Of a stretch of 64,000 nucleotides of DNA, positions 17,533 through 27,001 are shown piece by piece (positions within the stretch are counted from its first letter, which is position 1; each line of letters begins with the position of its first letter). The DNA is from Desmonostoc muscorum FACHB-395 (GTDB lineage: Bacteria > Cyanobacteriota > Cyanobacteriia > Cyanobacteriales > Nostocaceae): the NCBI RefSeq assembly GCF_014698035.1, contig NZ_JACJSF010000011.1, positions 1 through 64,000 of the forward strand, given 5' to 3'. A model generated the notes under the pieces. It did no database searches. It was not told where the DNA came from and saw only the letters and a program-made list of their open reading frames with translations. The position numbers and the translations under genes are program-made.

Positions 17533-20211
17533 TTATTCCACCACCTCATTTACAGGGAATCTATCAATCAACTGCATCGCTCGATAAGCATTACGTTGGA
17601 AAGAGTCTGGCAGATGTGGAACGTGGGGTATTTGTGATAATAAATCCAACGTCCGCCGGAGAATTCTCACCACATCGCCTTCATCTAAGGTGGTGTTTTC
17701 GCAGAGTTCTGTCCACTCCATTCCGAGCGCCCATTGTTCTACTATGGCAATTAACTCAAACTCCAACCATATAGGTAGCGCTACATTATACCGCCGTTGT
17801 AGTTGGAACATTTGGCGACGAATTCCCCGCAATTTTGCTAAGGCTTCTGCCACTTCATTACTAAGCTCAAAGTTAACTTTGCTATCTGGACGGGGTGTTT
17901 CCATCACTAAACCGGCGGCGGCGGCGGCTAAATGGTGGGGATCTAAGTTGTCCAATTCACCACTAGCGAATACCAAACCCAACCACAATTCATTCTCACC
18001 CCGAATGGCGGCAGCAATTCGCCCTAATTGTGTGGGCACTAAATTATCTAAAGCGCCAAAGTGTTGCAGAATTAAAATTAAATTGAGAAATTCTTCCCAA
18101 TGACGTTGTGACTGTTGCTCTACTTGCCCTTGCAACTGTTCGAGTTCGGCTTCTAGTTCGACATATTTGGCGCGACGCTTGAAAAGCGTGGCAGCATTGC
18201 CTGATTGATGTAAGGGATGAGCTTCTAATTGCTCTTGGACGGCAGCAGTGCGACTGAGTTGTTCTGCTACTTCTGGTGCCAGATGCAAAGATTCTATCGG
18301 ATTGGGAATACGCGCAGCGATCGCAAAGCTTTCTTCGTTACCACGGCGTGACTGTCCTGGCTTCAAAGGCATCTCTGGGGGTGGTAGTAAATCCGGTGAC
18401 ACTTCAATGCGTGGTAATTCGGCATATAAATCGACTACATCCCCTGTGGTTGCAACATACCAGCGATTATCATGCCCTAAGCATACCAAGTAGGGAGCTT
18501 GACCAGAACCAGGCGATTTTCCCACTAACACTGCGGTTACGGGTGAAGACACTGTGATGTTTTTGCCTTTGAGACTCAACAGAGTTCCTGACACTGCAAA
18601 GTCTAACATCATCCCTAATTCTTCTTTTCTATCTTCCTGTGCTTGCTCTTGCAGGGTTTTTAATATTTGGCGTTCTACTTTCAAACGTTGCCGCAATTTT
18701 TCATAAATAGCCAGTTCATTTTCATCAACGGCGGCGATTTGCTCATGTAGTTGAGCTAATTGTTTTTCCAGTTCGGCAATCTCATCGTATTCTGGTCTTA
18801 AATGCAATGTCGCCATGTACTGCCCAAAACTACGCTCTATCAGTTCCCTGGTTTGCTCTAGGGTGTGGGTTTGCAGCAAGTTGAGTACCATGCCATAACT
18901 GGGCGTAAACTGGCTTACCAAGGGGTCTGGCTTGGATGTCCCCAAATATGCCGCTTCTTTGGCTCCTTCAAAGGGAGTTTGGACTGTCACCACATGACCT
19001 TGTTTATCCATCCCCCGACGGCCTGCTCGTCCCGCCATTTGCAAGAATTCGGAAGCATTTAACAGGCGGTGTCCGGTGTCAGTCCGCTTAGAAAGGGTAG
19101 AAATTACCGTCGTCCGAGCGGGCATATTAATTCCCGCGGCCAGTGTTTCCGTGGCGAATACTACTTTAATCAGCCCTTGCTGAAATAGTTCTTCTACCAG
19201 GGCTTTCCAAGCAGGCAAAATTCCGGCGTGGTGGGCAGCAATTCCTCGGTATAGGGGTGCAATTTGTCCAGAACGCCCAGCTTCGGGATTGCGGGCTAAG
19301 AAGTCATCAATCTGTTGCCGTAAAATCTGGGATTCTTCATTATTTACCAGCCATAAATCACCCACTTCTGCCACCGCTTTATCACATCCCCGGCGACTGA
19401 AGATAAAGTAAATTGCTGGGAGCATATCCCGTTGCTCTAACTGGCTTAAAGTATAAATTATGCCAGGAGCTTCCGGTCTACCACTTCTTCCCCTGTCCCT
19501 TTCTCCCCCTCTCCCCTTCTTTTTCTGAAGAAGGCGGGGGTTAATTTTGGTTTTGCTATCATTCAACAGGGGAAATAACCCTTTGGGATTGCAAAAGTGA
19601 AATTCTAAGGGAACTGGGCGAAAATCGGAGTAAATCAGGTCTGTTGGGCCGTGAACGCGATTTAACCAATCGGTGAGTTGATCGCTGTTGGCAACCGTTG
19701 CTGAGAGGGCTGCCAGTTGCACTTCCCGGGGACAATAGATGATGGATTCTTCCCAAACTGTACCGCGCTGGCGATCGTTCATGTAGTGGCACTCATCAAG
19801 TATCACCGCTTCCACGTCTACTAATGAGATGCCGACTTGCCCGATGGGTGTGCCATAGAGCATATTTCGGAAAATTTCTGTGGTCATCACCAAAATCGGT
19901 GCATCCCTGTGAATGGAGGCATCTCCAGTTAACAGTCCGACTTGATCAAACCCAAATTTTTCTCGAAAGTCACGTAATTTTTGATTCGACAGCGCCTTTA
20001 GGGGAGTAGTATAAAATACACGTTTTCCTCGCGCTAGGGCGCGATAAATGGCGTATTCTCCGACTAATGTTTTGCCCGAACCTGTGGGCGCACACACGAC
20101 TACGGAGCGTCCAGCATTTAGGGACGCGATCGCTTCTTTTTGAAACTGATCCAGATCAAAGGGAAATATAGACCCTAAGTCAAGTTCTGGAGACGGCGCA
20201 GGATAATTCAC
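17533..20211 (-). CDS. Ski2-like DEAD/DEAH-box RNA helicase with DSHCT domain
   Basis: The 892-residue protein has helicase motifs I (APTGSGKT), Ia (TTPLKALSNQ), II (DECH), III (SAT), V (FATETLAAGINMPART) and VI (QMAGRAGRRG). The C-terminal third carries the DSHCT-type region (GELDNLDPHHLAAAAAGLV, then LRGIRRQMFQLQ). This is the Ski2/Mtr4/HelY family, which unwinds RNA with 3' tails and works with exonucleases. About residues 225-248 are a Lys/Arg/Gly-rich insert (KKKGRGGERDRGRSGR) encoded by polypurine DNA that looks like intergenic repeat. It is separated from proC by a repeat hairpin. Confidence 0.92.
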   Translation of the reverse strand: MNYPAPSPELDLGSIFPFDLDQFQKEAIASLNAGRSVVVCAPTGSGKTLVGEYAIYRALARGKRVFYTTPLKALSNQKLRDFREKFGFDQVGLLTGDASIHRDAPILVMTTEIFRNMLYGTPIGQVGISLVDVEAVILDECHYMNDRQRGTVWEESIIYCPREVQLAALSATVANSDQLTDWLNRVHGPTDLIYSDFRPVPLEFHFCNPKGLFPLLNDSKTKINPRLLQKKKGRGGERDRGRSGRPEAPGIIYTLSQLEQRDMLPAIYFIFSRRGCDKAVAEVGDLWLVNNEESQILRQQIDDFLARNPEAGRSGQIAPLYRGIAAHHAGILPAWKALVEELFQQGLIKVVFATETLAAGINMPARTTVISTLSKRTDTGHRLLNASEFLQMAGRAGRRGMDKQGHVVTVQTPFEGAKEAAYLGTSKPDPLVSQFTPSYGMVLNLLQTHTLEQTRELIERSFGQYMATLHLRPEYDEIAELEKQLAQLHEQIAAVDENELAIYEKLRQRLKVERQILKTLQEQAQEDRKEELGMMLDFAVSGTLLSLKGKNITVSSPVTAVLVGKSPGSGQAPYLVCLGHDNRWYVATTGDVVDLYAELPRIEVSPDLLPPPEMPLKPGQSRRGNEESFAIAARIPNPIESLHLAPEVAEQLSRTAAVQEQLEAHPLHQSGNAATLFKRRAKYVELEAELEQLQGQVEQQSQRHWEEFLNLILILQHFGALDNLVPTQLGRIAAAIRGENELWLGLVFASGELDNLDPHHLAAAAAGLVMETPRPDSKVNFELSNEVAEALAKLRGIRRQMFQLQRRYNVALPIWLEFELIAIVEQWALGMEWTELCENTTLDEGDVVRILRRTLDLLSQIPHVPHLPDSFQRNAYRAMQLIDRFPVNEVVE

Positions 20212-20272
20212 TCAATCACATTTGCAACCAGATTGTTTACTATACTAACGAGTCTTTTGTCAACTTCGTTAA

Positions 20273-20333
20273 TAGTCATTTGTCATTTGTCATTAGTCAT
20301 TAGTTTTTCACAAATGACCAATGACTAATGACT
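20273..20333. repeat. Heptamer (GTCATTT/ATGACTA) inverted repeat
   Basis: Tandem GTCATTT/GTCATTA units (20273-20303) face CAAATGACCAATGACTAATG across a TTTTTCA loop. It sits directly after the proC stop and may act as its transcript end. Confidence 0.7.
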
Positions 20334-20339
20334 CTTTAA

Positions 20340-21158
20340 TTATTTTCCCAGTTCTTGCGATCGCTCTGTGGCAGCTTTCACTGCTTCAATTAAAGCTGAA
20401 CGAAATCCTGCCTGTTCTAACTTGGCAATCCCCGCAATGGTTGTACCACCGGGACTGGTAACGCGATCTTTAAGTTCTGCTGGGTGCATTTTGGTTTCAT
20501 ACAACAGTTTCGCTGTTCCCAGTACGGTTTGCAATGCTAATTGATTGGCAATTGCTCTAGGTAAACCTGCGGATACTCCGCCATCAGCAAGTGATTCTAC
20601 TAGCAGCGCCACGTAAGCGGGGCCGCTACCAGATAGCCCTGTAACTGCATCCATCAGCCCTTCTGAGACTTCCACAACTTCGCCCACAGCAGAAAAAACT
20701 TGTTGTGCTATTTGGTGATGCTTGGTATTGGTATATGCACCTAAACAAATAGCGGTAATTCCTGCTCCCACAGTGGCTGGGGTGTTGGGCATTGCTCTGA
20801 TAACTGGCAATTGCACAAATGCAGCTTCTAGCTGACTTAAAGGCACACCCGCCAATATGGAAATTATCAGGGGTGATTGTTCTCTATTAATAATATCAAT
20901 ATCTGCTAATTCTTGCGCGATCGCGCTGAACACCTGCGGTTTCACTGCCAAAAAGACAACTTCTTTGGCTTGAGTGAAAACCTCACTATTATCTGTCGTC
21001 ACAGCAACACCGTATTGCTGTTGCAAAAAATCTAGGCGTGAAGGTAGCGGTTCGCTAACTATGACTTCTGATGATTGATAAATTCCACGCGCGATAAGGC
21101 GGGATAAGAGCGCTTCTCCCATTACCCCACCACCAATTAAACCAAATTTTATAGTCAT
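20340..21158 (-). CDS. proC: Pyrroline-5-carboxylate reductase
   Basis: The 272-residue enzyme catalyses the last step of proline synthesis, reducing 1-pyrroline-5-carboxylate with NAD(P)H. The N-terminal Rossmann motif is GLIGGGVMGEAL. The family signature appears as LSGSGPAYV (about 170) with PAELKDRVTSPGGTT near the C-terminus. The length is typical. It follows sepF on the same strand, with a 106-bp repeat-filled gap. This sepF-proC order downstream of pipX-pipY is, as I recall, common in cyanobacteria. Confidence 0.96.
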   Translation of the reverse strand: MTIKFGLIGGGVMGEALLSRLIARGIYQSSEVIVSEPLPSRLDFLQQQYGVAVTTDNSEVFTQAKEVVFLAVKPQVFSAIAQELADIDIINREQSPLIISILAGVPLSQLEAAFVQLPVIRAMPNTPATVGAGITAICLGAYTNTKHHQIAQQVFSAVGEVVEVSEGLMDAVTGLSGSGPAYVALLVESLADGGVSAGLPRAIANQLALQTVLGTAKLLYETKMHPAELKDRVTSPGGTTIAGIAKLEQAGFRSALIEAVKAATERSQELGK

Positions 21159-21164
21159 TGATCG

Positions 21165-21251
21165 TTAGTCATTTGTCATTAGTCCTCTGTCGTTTGTCAT
21201 TTGTCACTACGATCAAAACCCGAGATAAATGACAAAGGACAAAGGACTAAC
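21165..21251. repeat. Heptamer inverted repeat between sepF and proC
   Basis: GTTAGTCATTTGTCATTAGT units on the left face AAATGACAAAGGACAAAGGA on the right. An extra small stem GATCAAAACCCGAGATAAATG is part of the loop region. It is the same STRR family as at 20273. Confidence 0.65.
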
Positions 21252-21264
21252 AACTAATTTAACT

Positions 21265-21870
21265 CTATTGTGCCATCCGATTAGTTTCGTTGCCCCAGGT
21301 TTGATTTGGAGAACCTGTAGGACGAGAAGGACGTGCTGGCGGTTGTGGTACTTCATGAAGAACGCCACCTTGGGTGCTAACTTGGACACAGCTTGGTGTA
21401 AACAAGAAGATGCTCTCACCGATGCGCTCTTGATGTCCATCTAGTGCGTAAGTACCACCTGCAACAAAATCTACTGCTCGTTGAGCTTGGTCTGGGTCCA
21501 TGATTGTCAGATTTAATACCACTGACTTCCGTTCTCGCAACGCTTGAATTGCCTGGGGCATTTCTTCAAAGGTGCGTGGTTCGAGGACTAAAACTTCCGA
21601 AATTCCGTTAATTGCTCCTGGCATACCAATCACATTCCCCATTGGCTTTGAACCTGCTGCGATATCATCTCCCATTGTAGGCACTGGTTCCCGCCAGCGT
21701 CGATTCTGAGCGGTTGCGCTCTCTTGTGGGGCTGGGGGTTGGGGATTTTCTTGCTGATACAGATTTTGGTAATTATTATTATCTGTTTCTGGTTCTTCTT
21801 CGTAATATTCGTATTCCACTTGCTCATTTAGACCTACAAAGTCTCTGAGTTTGGAAAAGATGTTGTTCAT
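21265..21870 (-). CDS. sepF: Cell division protein SepF
   Basis: The 201-residue protein tethers FtsZ filaments to the membrane at the division septum. An N-terminal amphipathic helix ([14 protein letters not shown]) is the membrane anchor in this family. An acidic, Gln/Pro-rich linker follows (about 18-95). The SepF core (about 100-180) shows [21 protein letters not shown] and [22 protein letters not shown] lies 11 bases before the ATG. Its place next to the pipY (YggS-like) gene parallels the yggS-sepF order known from Gram-positive bacteria. Confidence 0.95.
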   Translation of the reverse strand: MNNIFSKLRDFVGLNEQVEYEYYEEEPETDNNNYQNLYQQENPQPPAPQESATAQNRRWREPVPTMGDDIAAGSKPMGNVIGMPGAINGISEVLVLEPRTFEEMPQAIQALRERKSVVLNLTIMDPDQAQRAVDFVAGGTYALDGHQERIGESIFLFTPSCVQVSTQGGVLHEVPQPPARPSRPTGSPNQTWGNETNRMAQ

Positions 21871-22345
21871 TGTCTGTGTACTCTCCTGGTGCGAATAGCC
21901 TATATTGACTTGGCTTAGGATTTATTGAGATAGGAGCGATGCCTACGGCCGCATACGCTACATCGGTGGATACTTCAGCAAGTATATTGCCATTTGTAGC
22001 CCATACTACGGGTTTTGGCGATGAACCGACACTTATTGGAAAGGTCTGTGCATCGCCTAAACATAATAATGAGTCAAGATTATATCCTAAGGTTTGTCCG
22101 AAGGAAAGTTCTTTATACCCCATTTTCCCTTGGCGATTGCTCTTGTCAATACTATATCCTTTGTTTCTAATTGCACCAGTCTCTTACAAAATTCTTGTCA
22201 TCAAATCCTGATCTCTATTAATACTGATCTGGAAACCTGATGATCAAGGGCTAAGAGCGATCGCCAAACAATATTGTTACTAATCACACCCTCATTGCTC
22301 CTGCTTGTACTTGATACTCAACCGGAAGAGGGATATGTAATATGC
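21871..22345. other. Intergenic region between pipY and sepF
   Basis: This 475-bp gap holds no convincing gene. It contains a decayed duplicate of the pipY 3' end (22252-22311) and, at 21940-21965, the dispersed motif GATGCCTACGGCCGCATACG, a relative of the TGTCTACGACGGGCTGCGCC motif near 59735. The sepF promoter is probably in its left part. Confidence 0.5.
22252..22311 (-). pseudogene. Duplicated, decayed 3' end of pipY
   Basis: The 60 bases repeat the last ~20 codons and stop of pipY (22347-22406) at an offset of 95 bp. AGAGCGATCGCCAAACAATA is identical in both. Substitutions and one short deletion bring a stop into the copy (residues equivalent to QAGA-MRV-stop). It is not translated as part of any gene I can see. 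Confidence 0.65.
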
Positions 22346-23014
22346 TTAAGAGCGATCGCCAAACAATATTGTTCCTAATCGTACCATCGTTGCACCTGCT
22401 TGCACTGCCAGTTCGTAGTCGCCTGACATACCCATAGATAGTTCCTGCATTTTAATGTGCGACCAGTTTTGAGCCTGGATTTTCTTTGCTAGCTCACGAT
22501 TGAGATTAAACACATTCAAAATTTCCGGATCGCTTAATCCTGAAGGTGGAATTGTCATCAAACCTTGAATTTGTAAATTTTTGTATTGATCGAGTATGGG
22601 TAAATCAGCCAAAAGTTCTGACACACTCCAACCAGACTTGTTGGGATCGGGGAGAATTTTCACTTGTAGGCAAACCTGGGGACTCACTCCTAGCTGTTGG
22701 GCTAGTTGATCTAAGCGCTGTGCCAGCTTCAAATTGTCCACGGAGTGAATCCAAGGAAATTGTTCGATGGCTTTTTTGGCTTTATTGCTTTGCAAATGTC
22801 CAATAAAGTGCCAGGTAATATCCAGTAAGTCTTGCAACTCGGCTTGTTTGCTGGCGGCTTCTTGGATGCGACTCTCTGCAAAATCACGAATCCCTGCGGA
22901 GTATGCAGACCGAATGGCCTGGGCAGAAACTTGTTTGCTAACAGCAATCAATTTGACTGAAGTTGGTAGGGAGGAACGAATGGAAACAATACGTTCGGAA
23001 ATCGAACTGTTCAT
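22346..23014 (-). CDS. pipY: PLP-homeostasis protein PipY (YggS/COG0325 family)
   Basis: The 222-residue protein binds pyridoxal 5'-phosphate in a TIM barrel and maintains PLP and amino-acid balance. The PLP lysine is in IAVSKQVS (about K27). FAESRIQEA, WHFIGHLQSNKAK and LSMGMSGDYELAVQAGATMVRLG are the family blocks. Its ATG overlaps the end of pipX by four bases, so the two are translationally coupled. This pipX-pipY pair is a known cyanobacterial operon linking nitrogen signalling with PLP homeostasis. Confidence 0.95.
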   Translation of the reverse strand: MNSSISERIVSIRSSLPTSVKLIAVSKQVSAQAIRSAYSAGIRDFAESRIQEAASKQAELQDLLDITWHFIGHLQSNKAKKAIEQFPWIHSVDNLKLAQRLDQLAQQLGVSPQVCLQVKILPDPNKSGWSVSELLADLPILDQYKNLQIQGLMTIPPSGLSDPEILNVFNLNRELAKKIQAQNWSHIKMQELSMGMSGDYELAVQAGATMVRLGTILFGDRS

Positions 23015-23289
23015 TGGAAGGTGCGTTGGAAAACACTTTGAAGTTGATCGTACTCCTGAGAATGTCCACTGCGCCGCAGGGTACGTAAGCGATTTTCCAA
23101 CATCATTCTAGCCTCAGTTCGTCCTATTGGCTGGAATTTGACACCTTTAACGTCATTTGCGACCAAAAAAAACAGGCGCTGGGCATAAAGTGTGGTGAAC
23201 AAATCCTGGGTCTCATCAACCATACAGATTTTGTAGAGTAAACCCCAAGTTGGATGGTTTATGTAAGTTTCTGCGTTTTCTGGATTCAT
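23011..23289 (-). CDS. pipX: Transcriptional co-activator PipX
   Basis: This small protein of 92 residues binds either PII (GlnB) or the regulator NtcA. With low nitrogen it moves to NtcA and strengthens NtcA-dependent transcription. The N-terminal Tudor-like part shows the pattern YINHPTWGLLYKIC and TTLYAQRLFFLV, followed by the two-helix tail (EARMMLENRLRTLRR). Length and sequence are typical. It is first in the run pipX-pipY-sepF-proC. Confidence 0.95.
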   Translation of the reverse strand: MNPENAETYINHPTWGLLYKICMVDETQDLFTTLYAQRLFFLVANDVKGVKFQPIGRTEARMMLENRLRTLRRSGHSQEYDQLQSVFQRTFQ

Positions 23290-24201
23290 TTAAGAGTCAA
23301 GGTGTAGTCAAGGTGGGAGTATATATATCTTTTCGCAGTGAATTACAAACATTCAGACGATAATACCAACATTCGTCAGAATATTTGCTTAAAATGCAAA
23401 ACTGCGGTTACGAAGACCTTGATCTAGTTTCTAATTGGCAGATGAAGCTAGTGGTAGTGAAGCGAAATGGTACAACAGAAGCCGCAAAGCGTGGATTCAG
23501 AGAGTAGAGGCTGGTTGAGAAACATCACCATCTGCTTTGGTGACTTCAATTTACCAATCTGTCGGAAGAAGGTACAAGATAGTCCTTATCCTCTTGTTAA
23601 AAGTTCGACGTAGCAAGGGAAAACACCCTTTGAAGCTCCCAACGGCAACAGCGAACTTTTCAACTTCTTTCCATACTGCCACAACTATTGCTAAATGGCA
23701 CAAAATAGCTAACTTAAGTGGGGAATGGGGAATGGGGATTGGGGACTAGTGGTCTATCGCATTAATTTGGCTAGGTTTGTAGTGAGCGATTTATCGCTCA
23801 AATCAAGGACTAAAGTCCTTACTACGAACTTTTATAACCCTTCAGAATTAATGAGACAGACCACTAGAAAGAAAACTATGGCCTATTGATTATTCAGCAT
23901 TTTCGGCGCTACCAGTTGCGTCTGGGTTTTGTGCAGAGATTCATACTATTCTTTCTCAGAATCACTGTCTGCGGACAATTCCCGCACCCACTGGCATTAA
24001 TGGCGGCTAGCCAAAAATTTGTTGCACGCCGATCTAAAACGGCAAAATAATCTGTTTCATACTAAAAAGCTACGGAAAATGTTAGGGGATCAGTTTTCTG
24101 GCGGTGTAATTAACCTAGTTAAGCTAATCAACTATCGGTGAAAAGGAAAGAGAAAAGCAGGCACAGAAAATATTACCTTTTACCATTTTCTCGGTGCAAA
24201 A
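23290..24201. other. Intergenic region, 0.91 kb, upstream of pipX
   Basis: No gene is convincing here. A 70-codon plus frame at 23537 ends in GGGGAATGGGGAATGGGG-type repeat. A 50-codon minus frame around 23900-24070 lacks a start. A MITE is at 23746-23867. The remaining sequence has normal base composition and may be the decayed remains of one or more genes. Confidence 0.5.
23746..23867. mobile_element. 122-bp MITE with 21-bp inverted repeats (CTAGTGGTCTATCGC family)
   Basis: The ends CTAGTGGTCTATCGCATTAAT and ATTAATGAGACAGACCACTAG are inverted repeats with two mismatches. The inside has a second, nested inverted repeat, GTTTGTAGTGAGCGATTTAT with GGACTAAAGTCCTTACTACG. Two further copies lie at 49966-50206 and a left end at about 60437. 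Confidence 0.75.
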
Positions 24202-25122
24202 TTAGACCTGAGTTCCTATAGCTAGCCGTATTCCCCAGAATACAATTAAAGTTGCAATAGCAAGCCAGTCACGCCCTTTGAATCGTAAGTCGTGCCACTG
24301 CACTCGATGCTCGTTGGGACTGGTAAAACCCCGCACCATCATTGCATTCGCCATTTGATCGGCTCGTAAGAGCAGATTTTCTAACAATCTCTCTGCGACT
24401 GTCATCCAAACTTTGAAGCCTCCTTTCAATCCCAGCTTTTTCCAATTAATTGCCCTTGTCATCACAGAGCGAAATAAGTTTTGCACTTCTTCTAAAACTA
24501 GAGGAATAAAGCGCAAGGACAAGGTTAAAGTTAAAGCAATCTCTGTGACAGGCAACTTGAAGCGTCGTAGGGGTTGCATTAAGCTTTCTATGCCAGAGGT
24601 GATTTCTTCTGGTGCGGTTGTTAGCAGATAGAGGTTGGTGCTGTAAATTACGGTAAATATAATTGTACTCAGCCGTACTGCCAAATCCAAGGAGCGGCGA
24701 GTTACTTTGACTGGGCCTTTCTGAAATAGCACATAGTTGTATTTTTTGTTATTACTTGCTTGCTCTGGAACAATATTCTTGGAGACTGCTTGCGGGGTTA
24801 ATATTTGTTCATTAGCTGGCAGGCGTGGTTGATAATCTACACCCATTCCATCAGGACTGATGGCTCCGATCGCTAAGACAAAAAACGATAGCATTAGTAG
24901 CCAGCCCATTTGTTGCTGCCATACTCGCCGGGGAATCCTAGCAATCAAGGTGGCAATAATCAATAGCACCACCAGCAGCACCCGCCAAAAGTTGTTAGCC
25001 AAAACATAGCTTGTTAAAAAGCTCATCAACCAGGCGAACTTGACTCGCGGATCGATTTTATGCAGCCAAGTTTGGGGTTGTTCTAAATAAAGTCCAAGTG
25101 GCAGCGATCGCAATAAATCCAT
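24202..25122 (-). CDS. Energy-coupling factor transporter transmembrane protein (EcfT/CbiQ family)
   Basis: The 306-residue integral membrane protein has about five to six hydrophobic segments (for example VKFAWLMSFLTSYVLA, VLLVVLLIIATLI, WLLMLSFFVLAIGAI and a C-terminal LAIATLIVFWGIRLAI). EcfT-type cytoplasmic coupling blocks are visible (LSLRFIPLVLEEVQNLFRS and ERLLENLLLRADQMANAMMVRGF). In ECF transporters this subunit couples two ATPases to a vitamin- or metal-binding S subunit. No ATPase or S subunit is adjacent, so the substrate is unknown. It follows der by 176 bp on the same strand. Confidence 0.88.
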   Translation of the reverse strand: MDLLRSLPLGLYLEQPQTWLHKIDPRVKFAWLMSFLTSYVLANNFWRVLLVVLLIIATLIARIPRRVWQQQMGWLLMLSFFVLAIGAISPDGMGVDYQPRLPANEQILTPQAVSKNIVPEQASNNKKYNYVLFQKGPVKVTRRSLDLAVRLSTIIFTVIYSTNLYLLTTAPEEITSGIESLMQPLRRFKLPVTEIALTLTLSLRFIPLVLEEVQNLFRSVMTRAINWKKLGLKGGFKVWMTVAERLLENLLLRADQMANAMMVRGFTSPNEHRVQWHDLRFKGRDWLAIATLIVFWGIRLAIGTQV

Positions 25123-25129
25123 TTTAGAG

Positions 25130-25175
25130 TTAAGAGTTAAAAGTAAGGAGTTAGGAGTAAGGAGTTAGGAGTTTT
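25130..25175. repeat. Heptamer tandem repeat (GTTAGGA type)
   Basis: Units of GAGTTAA/GAGTTAG/GAGTAAG follow each other directly upstream of the EcfT-like start codon. They belong to the STRR class. Confidence 0.6.
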
Positions 25176-25298
25176 GACTTAAACTCATAACTTTCTACCT
25201 TCTGCCGCTATCAAACTCTAGTCGATAGGGTTGTATAGTTAGCAAGCAATTCTGACTTTAACTCATAACTCTTATACAGACGCGATGAATCGCGTCTC

Positions 25299-26669
25299 CT
25301 AACTTAATTTGACGCGAGTTGCTCTATTAACATTACCAATTTCGGCATCACGGACTTTTTTACTGCGCCACAGTAAAATAATTGGCGTGCCTTTAAATCC
25401 TAGCTGTTGCCGGAATTGACGTTCAATGTACCGCCGATAGTTGTCGTTGAAGCGTTTGGAATCATTGACAAATAGTGCGATCGTTGGTGGTTGGCTACTT
25501 ACTTGTGTACCATAATAAATTTTGCCCTGACGACCACCACGGGATGCTGGCGGTGAATGCCAGCTAACGGCATCCGTTAAGACTTCGTTAATAACTGATG
25601 TGCTGACACGCCGTTTGTGTGATTCAGCCGCCGTTTTCACCAATTCGAGAATTTTTTCTACCCGTTGTCCCGACAAGGCACTCACAAAAATTGTTTCTGC
25701 CCATTCGGTAAAATGTAACCGTGATTGCAGAGTTTTTTCGTAATCGTAGATTGTGTAAGAGTCTTTTTCGACAGCATCCCACTTATTAACGACGATGATG
25801 CAAGCTCGACCTTCTTCGATAATCCGCCCAGCTAATTTTTGGTCTTGCTCTGTGACTCCATCTACAGCATCTAGTACTAATAAAACCACGTCAGCGCGAC
25901 GAATCGCTTTGAAAGCACGGTTAATACTAAAAAATTCTGTGCCGTATTCTATATGTTTCTTTTTGCGAATACCAGCGGTGTCAATCAATCGGTAGGTTTG
26001 TCCGTCTCGTTCAATGACGGTATCAATAGCGTCGCGGGTTGTGCCAGAAATTGGGCTGACAATTGCCCTTTCTTCGCCAACAAAAGAATTGAGTAAGCTC
26101 GATTTGCCCACATTTGGGCGACCCACAATTGCTACTTTGATTTCATTAGTTTCTGGGATGTCTTCAACAGCAGGGATGTGATTAACTAACTCGTCGAGTA
26201 ACTCTCCTGTGCCACTACCATGAATCGCGGAGATGGGGTATGGTTCGCCCAAACCCAATTCCCAAAACTCGGCAGCTTGCATTAAGCCTTGGTCTGGAGA
26301 TTCACATTTATTTACAGTTAGTAGCACAGGTACGCGCTGTTGACGCATCCATTCAGCGATTTCTTGGTCTGCCGATGTGGGGCCTGTTTGACCATCTACG
26401 ACAAAAATTGCGGCGCAGGCTTCTGCCAGGGCTGTCATTGCCTGCTGGCGAATCAGTGGTAGAAATTCGGTATCATCATTAAAGACTAAACCACCAGTGT
26501 CTACGACTAAAAATTCGCGACCATTCCAGAAAGCTGGCATGTAAGTGCGATCGCGTGTCACTCCCGGTTCATCATGGACAATCGCCGTTTGTTCCCCGGC
26601 GAGTCGATTAACCAGGGTGGATTTGCCCACATTTGGACGTCCGATAATTGCAACAATTGGCAGTGCCAT
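25299..26669 (-). CDS. der: Ribosome biogenesis GTPase Der (EngA)
   Basis: The 456-residue protein has two tandem GTPase domains and a C-terminal KH-like domain, the diagnostic layout of Der. It helps 50S subunit maturation. G1 motifs are GRPNVGKST (about 10) and GRPNVGKSS (about 185), G3 motifs DTGG and DTAG, and G4 motifs NKCE and NKWD. The C-terminal part (about 350-456) carries [19 protein letters not shown]. The ATG start and length are standard. EcfT follows on the same strand. Confidence 0.97.
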   Translation of the reverse strand: MALPIVAIIGRPNVGKSTLVNRLAGEQTAIVHDEPGVTRDRTYMPAFWNGREFLVVDTGGLVFNDDTEFLPLIRQQAMTALAEACAAIFVVDGQTGPTSADQEIAEWMRQQRVPVLLTVNKCESPDQGLMQAAEFWELGLGEPYPISAIHGSGTGELLDELVNHIPAVEDIPETNEIKVAIVGRPNVGKSSLLNSFVGEERAIVSPISGTTRDAIDTVIERDGQTYRLIDTAGIRKKKHIEYGTEFFSINRAFKAIRRADVVLLVLDAVDGVTEQDQKLAGRIIEEGRACIIVVNKWDAVEKDSYTIYDYEKTLQSRLHFTEWAETIFVSALSGQRVEKILELVKTAAESHKRRVSTSVINEVLTDAVSWHSPPASRGGRQGKIYYGTQVSSQPPTIALFVNDSKRFNDNYRRYIERQFRQQLGFKGTPIILLWRSKKVRDAEIGNVNRATRVKLS

Positions 26670-26764
26670 AAAACCAGGGTAAGTGAGAGACGTAGTATAT
26701 CATGTACTTACATTTTACTCACTTTAAGTTTTAATTTAATTTTCCCATAAGAAGCGATGCCAAA

Positions 26765-26857
26765 GAAACCTCTCCCTGGTTTTACTACGTAAAACCTTCC
26801 CTCTCCGAGCCGGAGAGGGAAAAGCTTGAACTTTAGTTCAAGACAGGGGGAGGTTTC
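26765..26857. repeat. Large palindromic intergenic repeat
   Basis: GAAACCTCTCCCT and AGGGGGAGGTTTC form outer arms. Two inner hairpins are nested inside: CCCTCTCCGAGCCGGAGAGGG-like and CTTGAACTTTAGTTCAAG. This compound hairpin is a common repeat type in Nostoc-like genomes. Confidence 0.65.
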
Positions 26858-26875
26858 TCTAATTCAAGTTAGTTT

Positions 26876-26905
26876 GAAAAATAAAAAAGGTAGGAAATCC
26901 TACCT
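26876..26905 (-). terminator. Rho-independent terminator of the site-2 protease gene
   Basis: On the minus strand AGGTAGG-ATTT-CCTACCT is followed by TTTTTATTTTTC. It lies about 97 bp beyond the stop of the protease gene at 27002. Confidence 0.75.
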
Positions 26906-27001
26906 CTTACCCAAAAAAAGCATTTTGTAACCAAATACCAAATTCAATATCACACAAGCTTTTGACAAATCTATTGCAAAACTATGACGAGGATATGACG
27001 T

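Noticed and set aside
23537..23749. 70-codon plus-strand frame upstream of pipX
   Set aside because: It has no Shine-Dalgarno and its end is encoded by GGGGAATGGGG repeats; no family resemblance.
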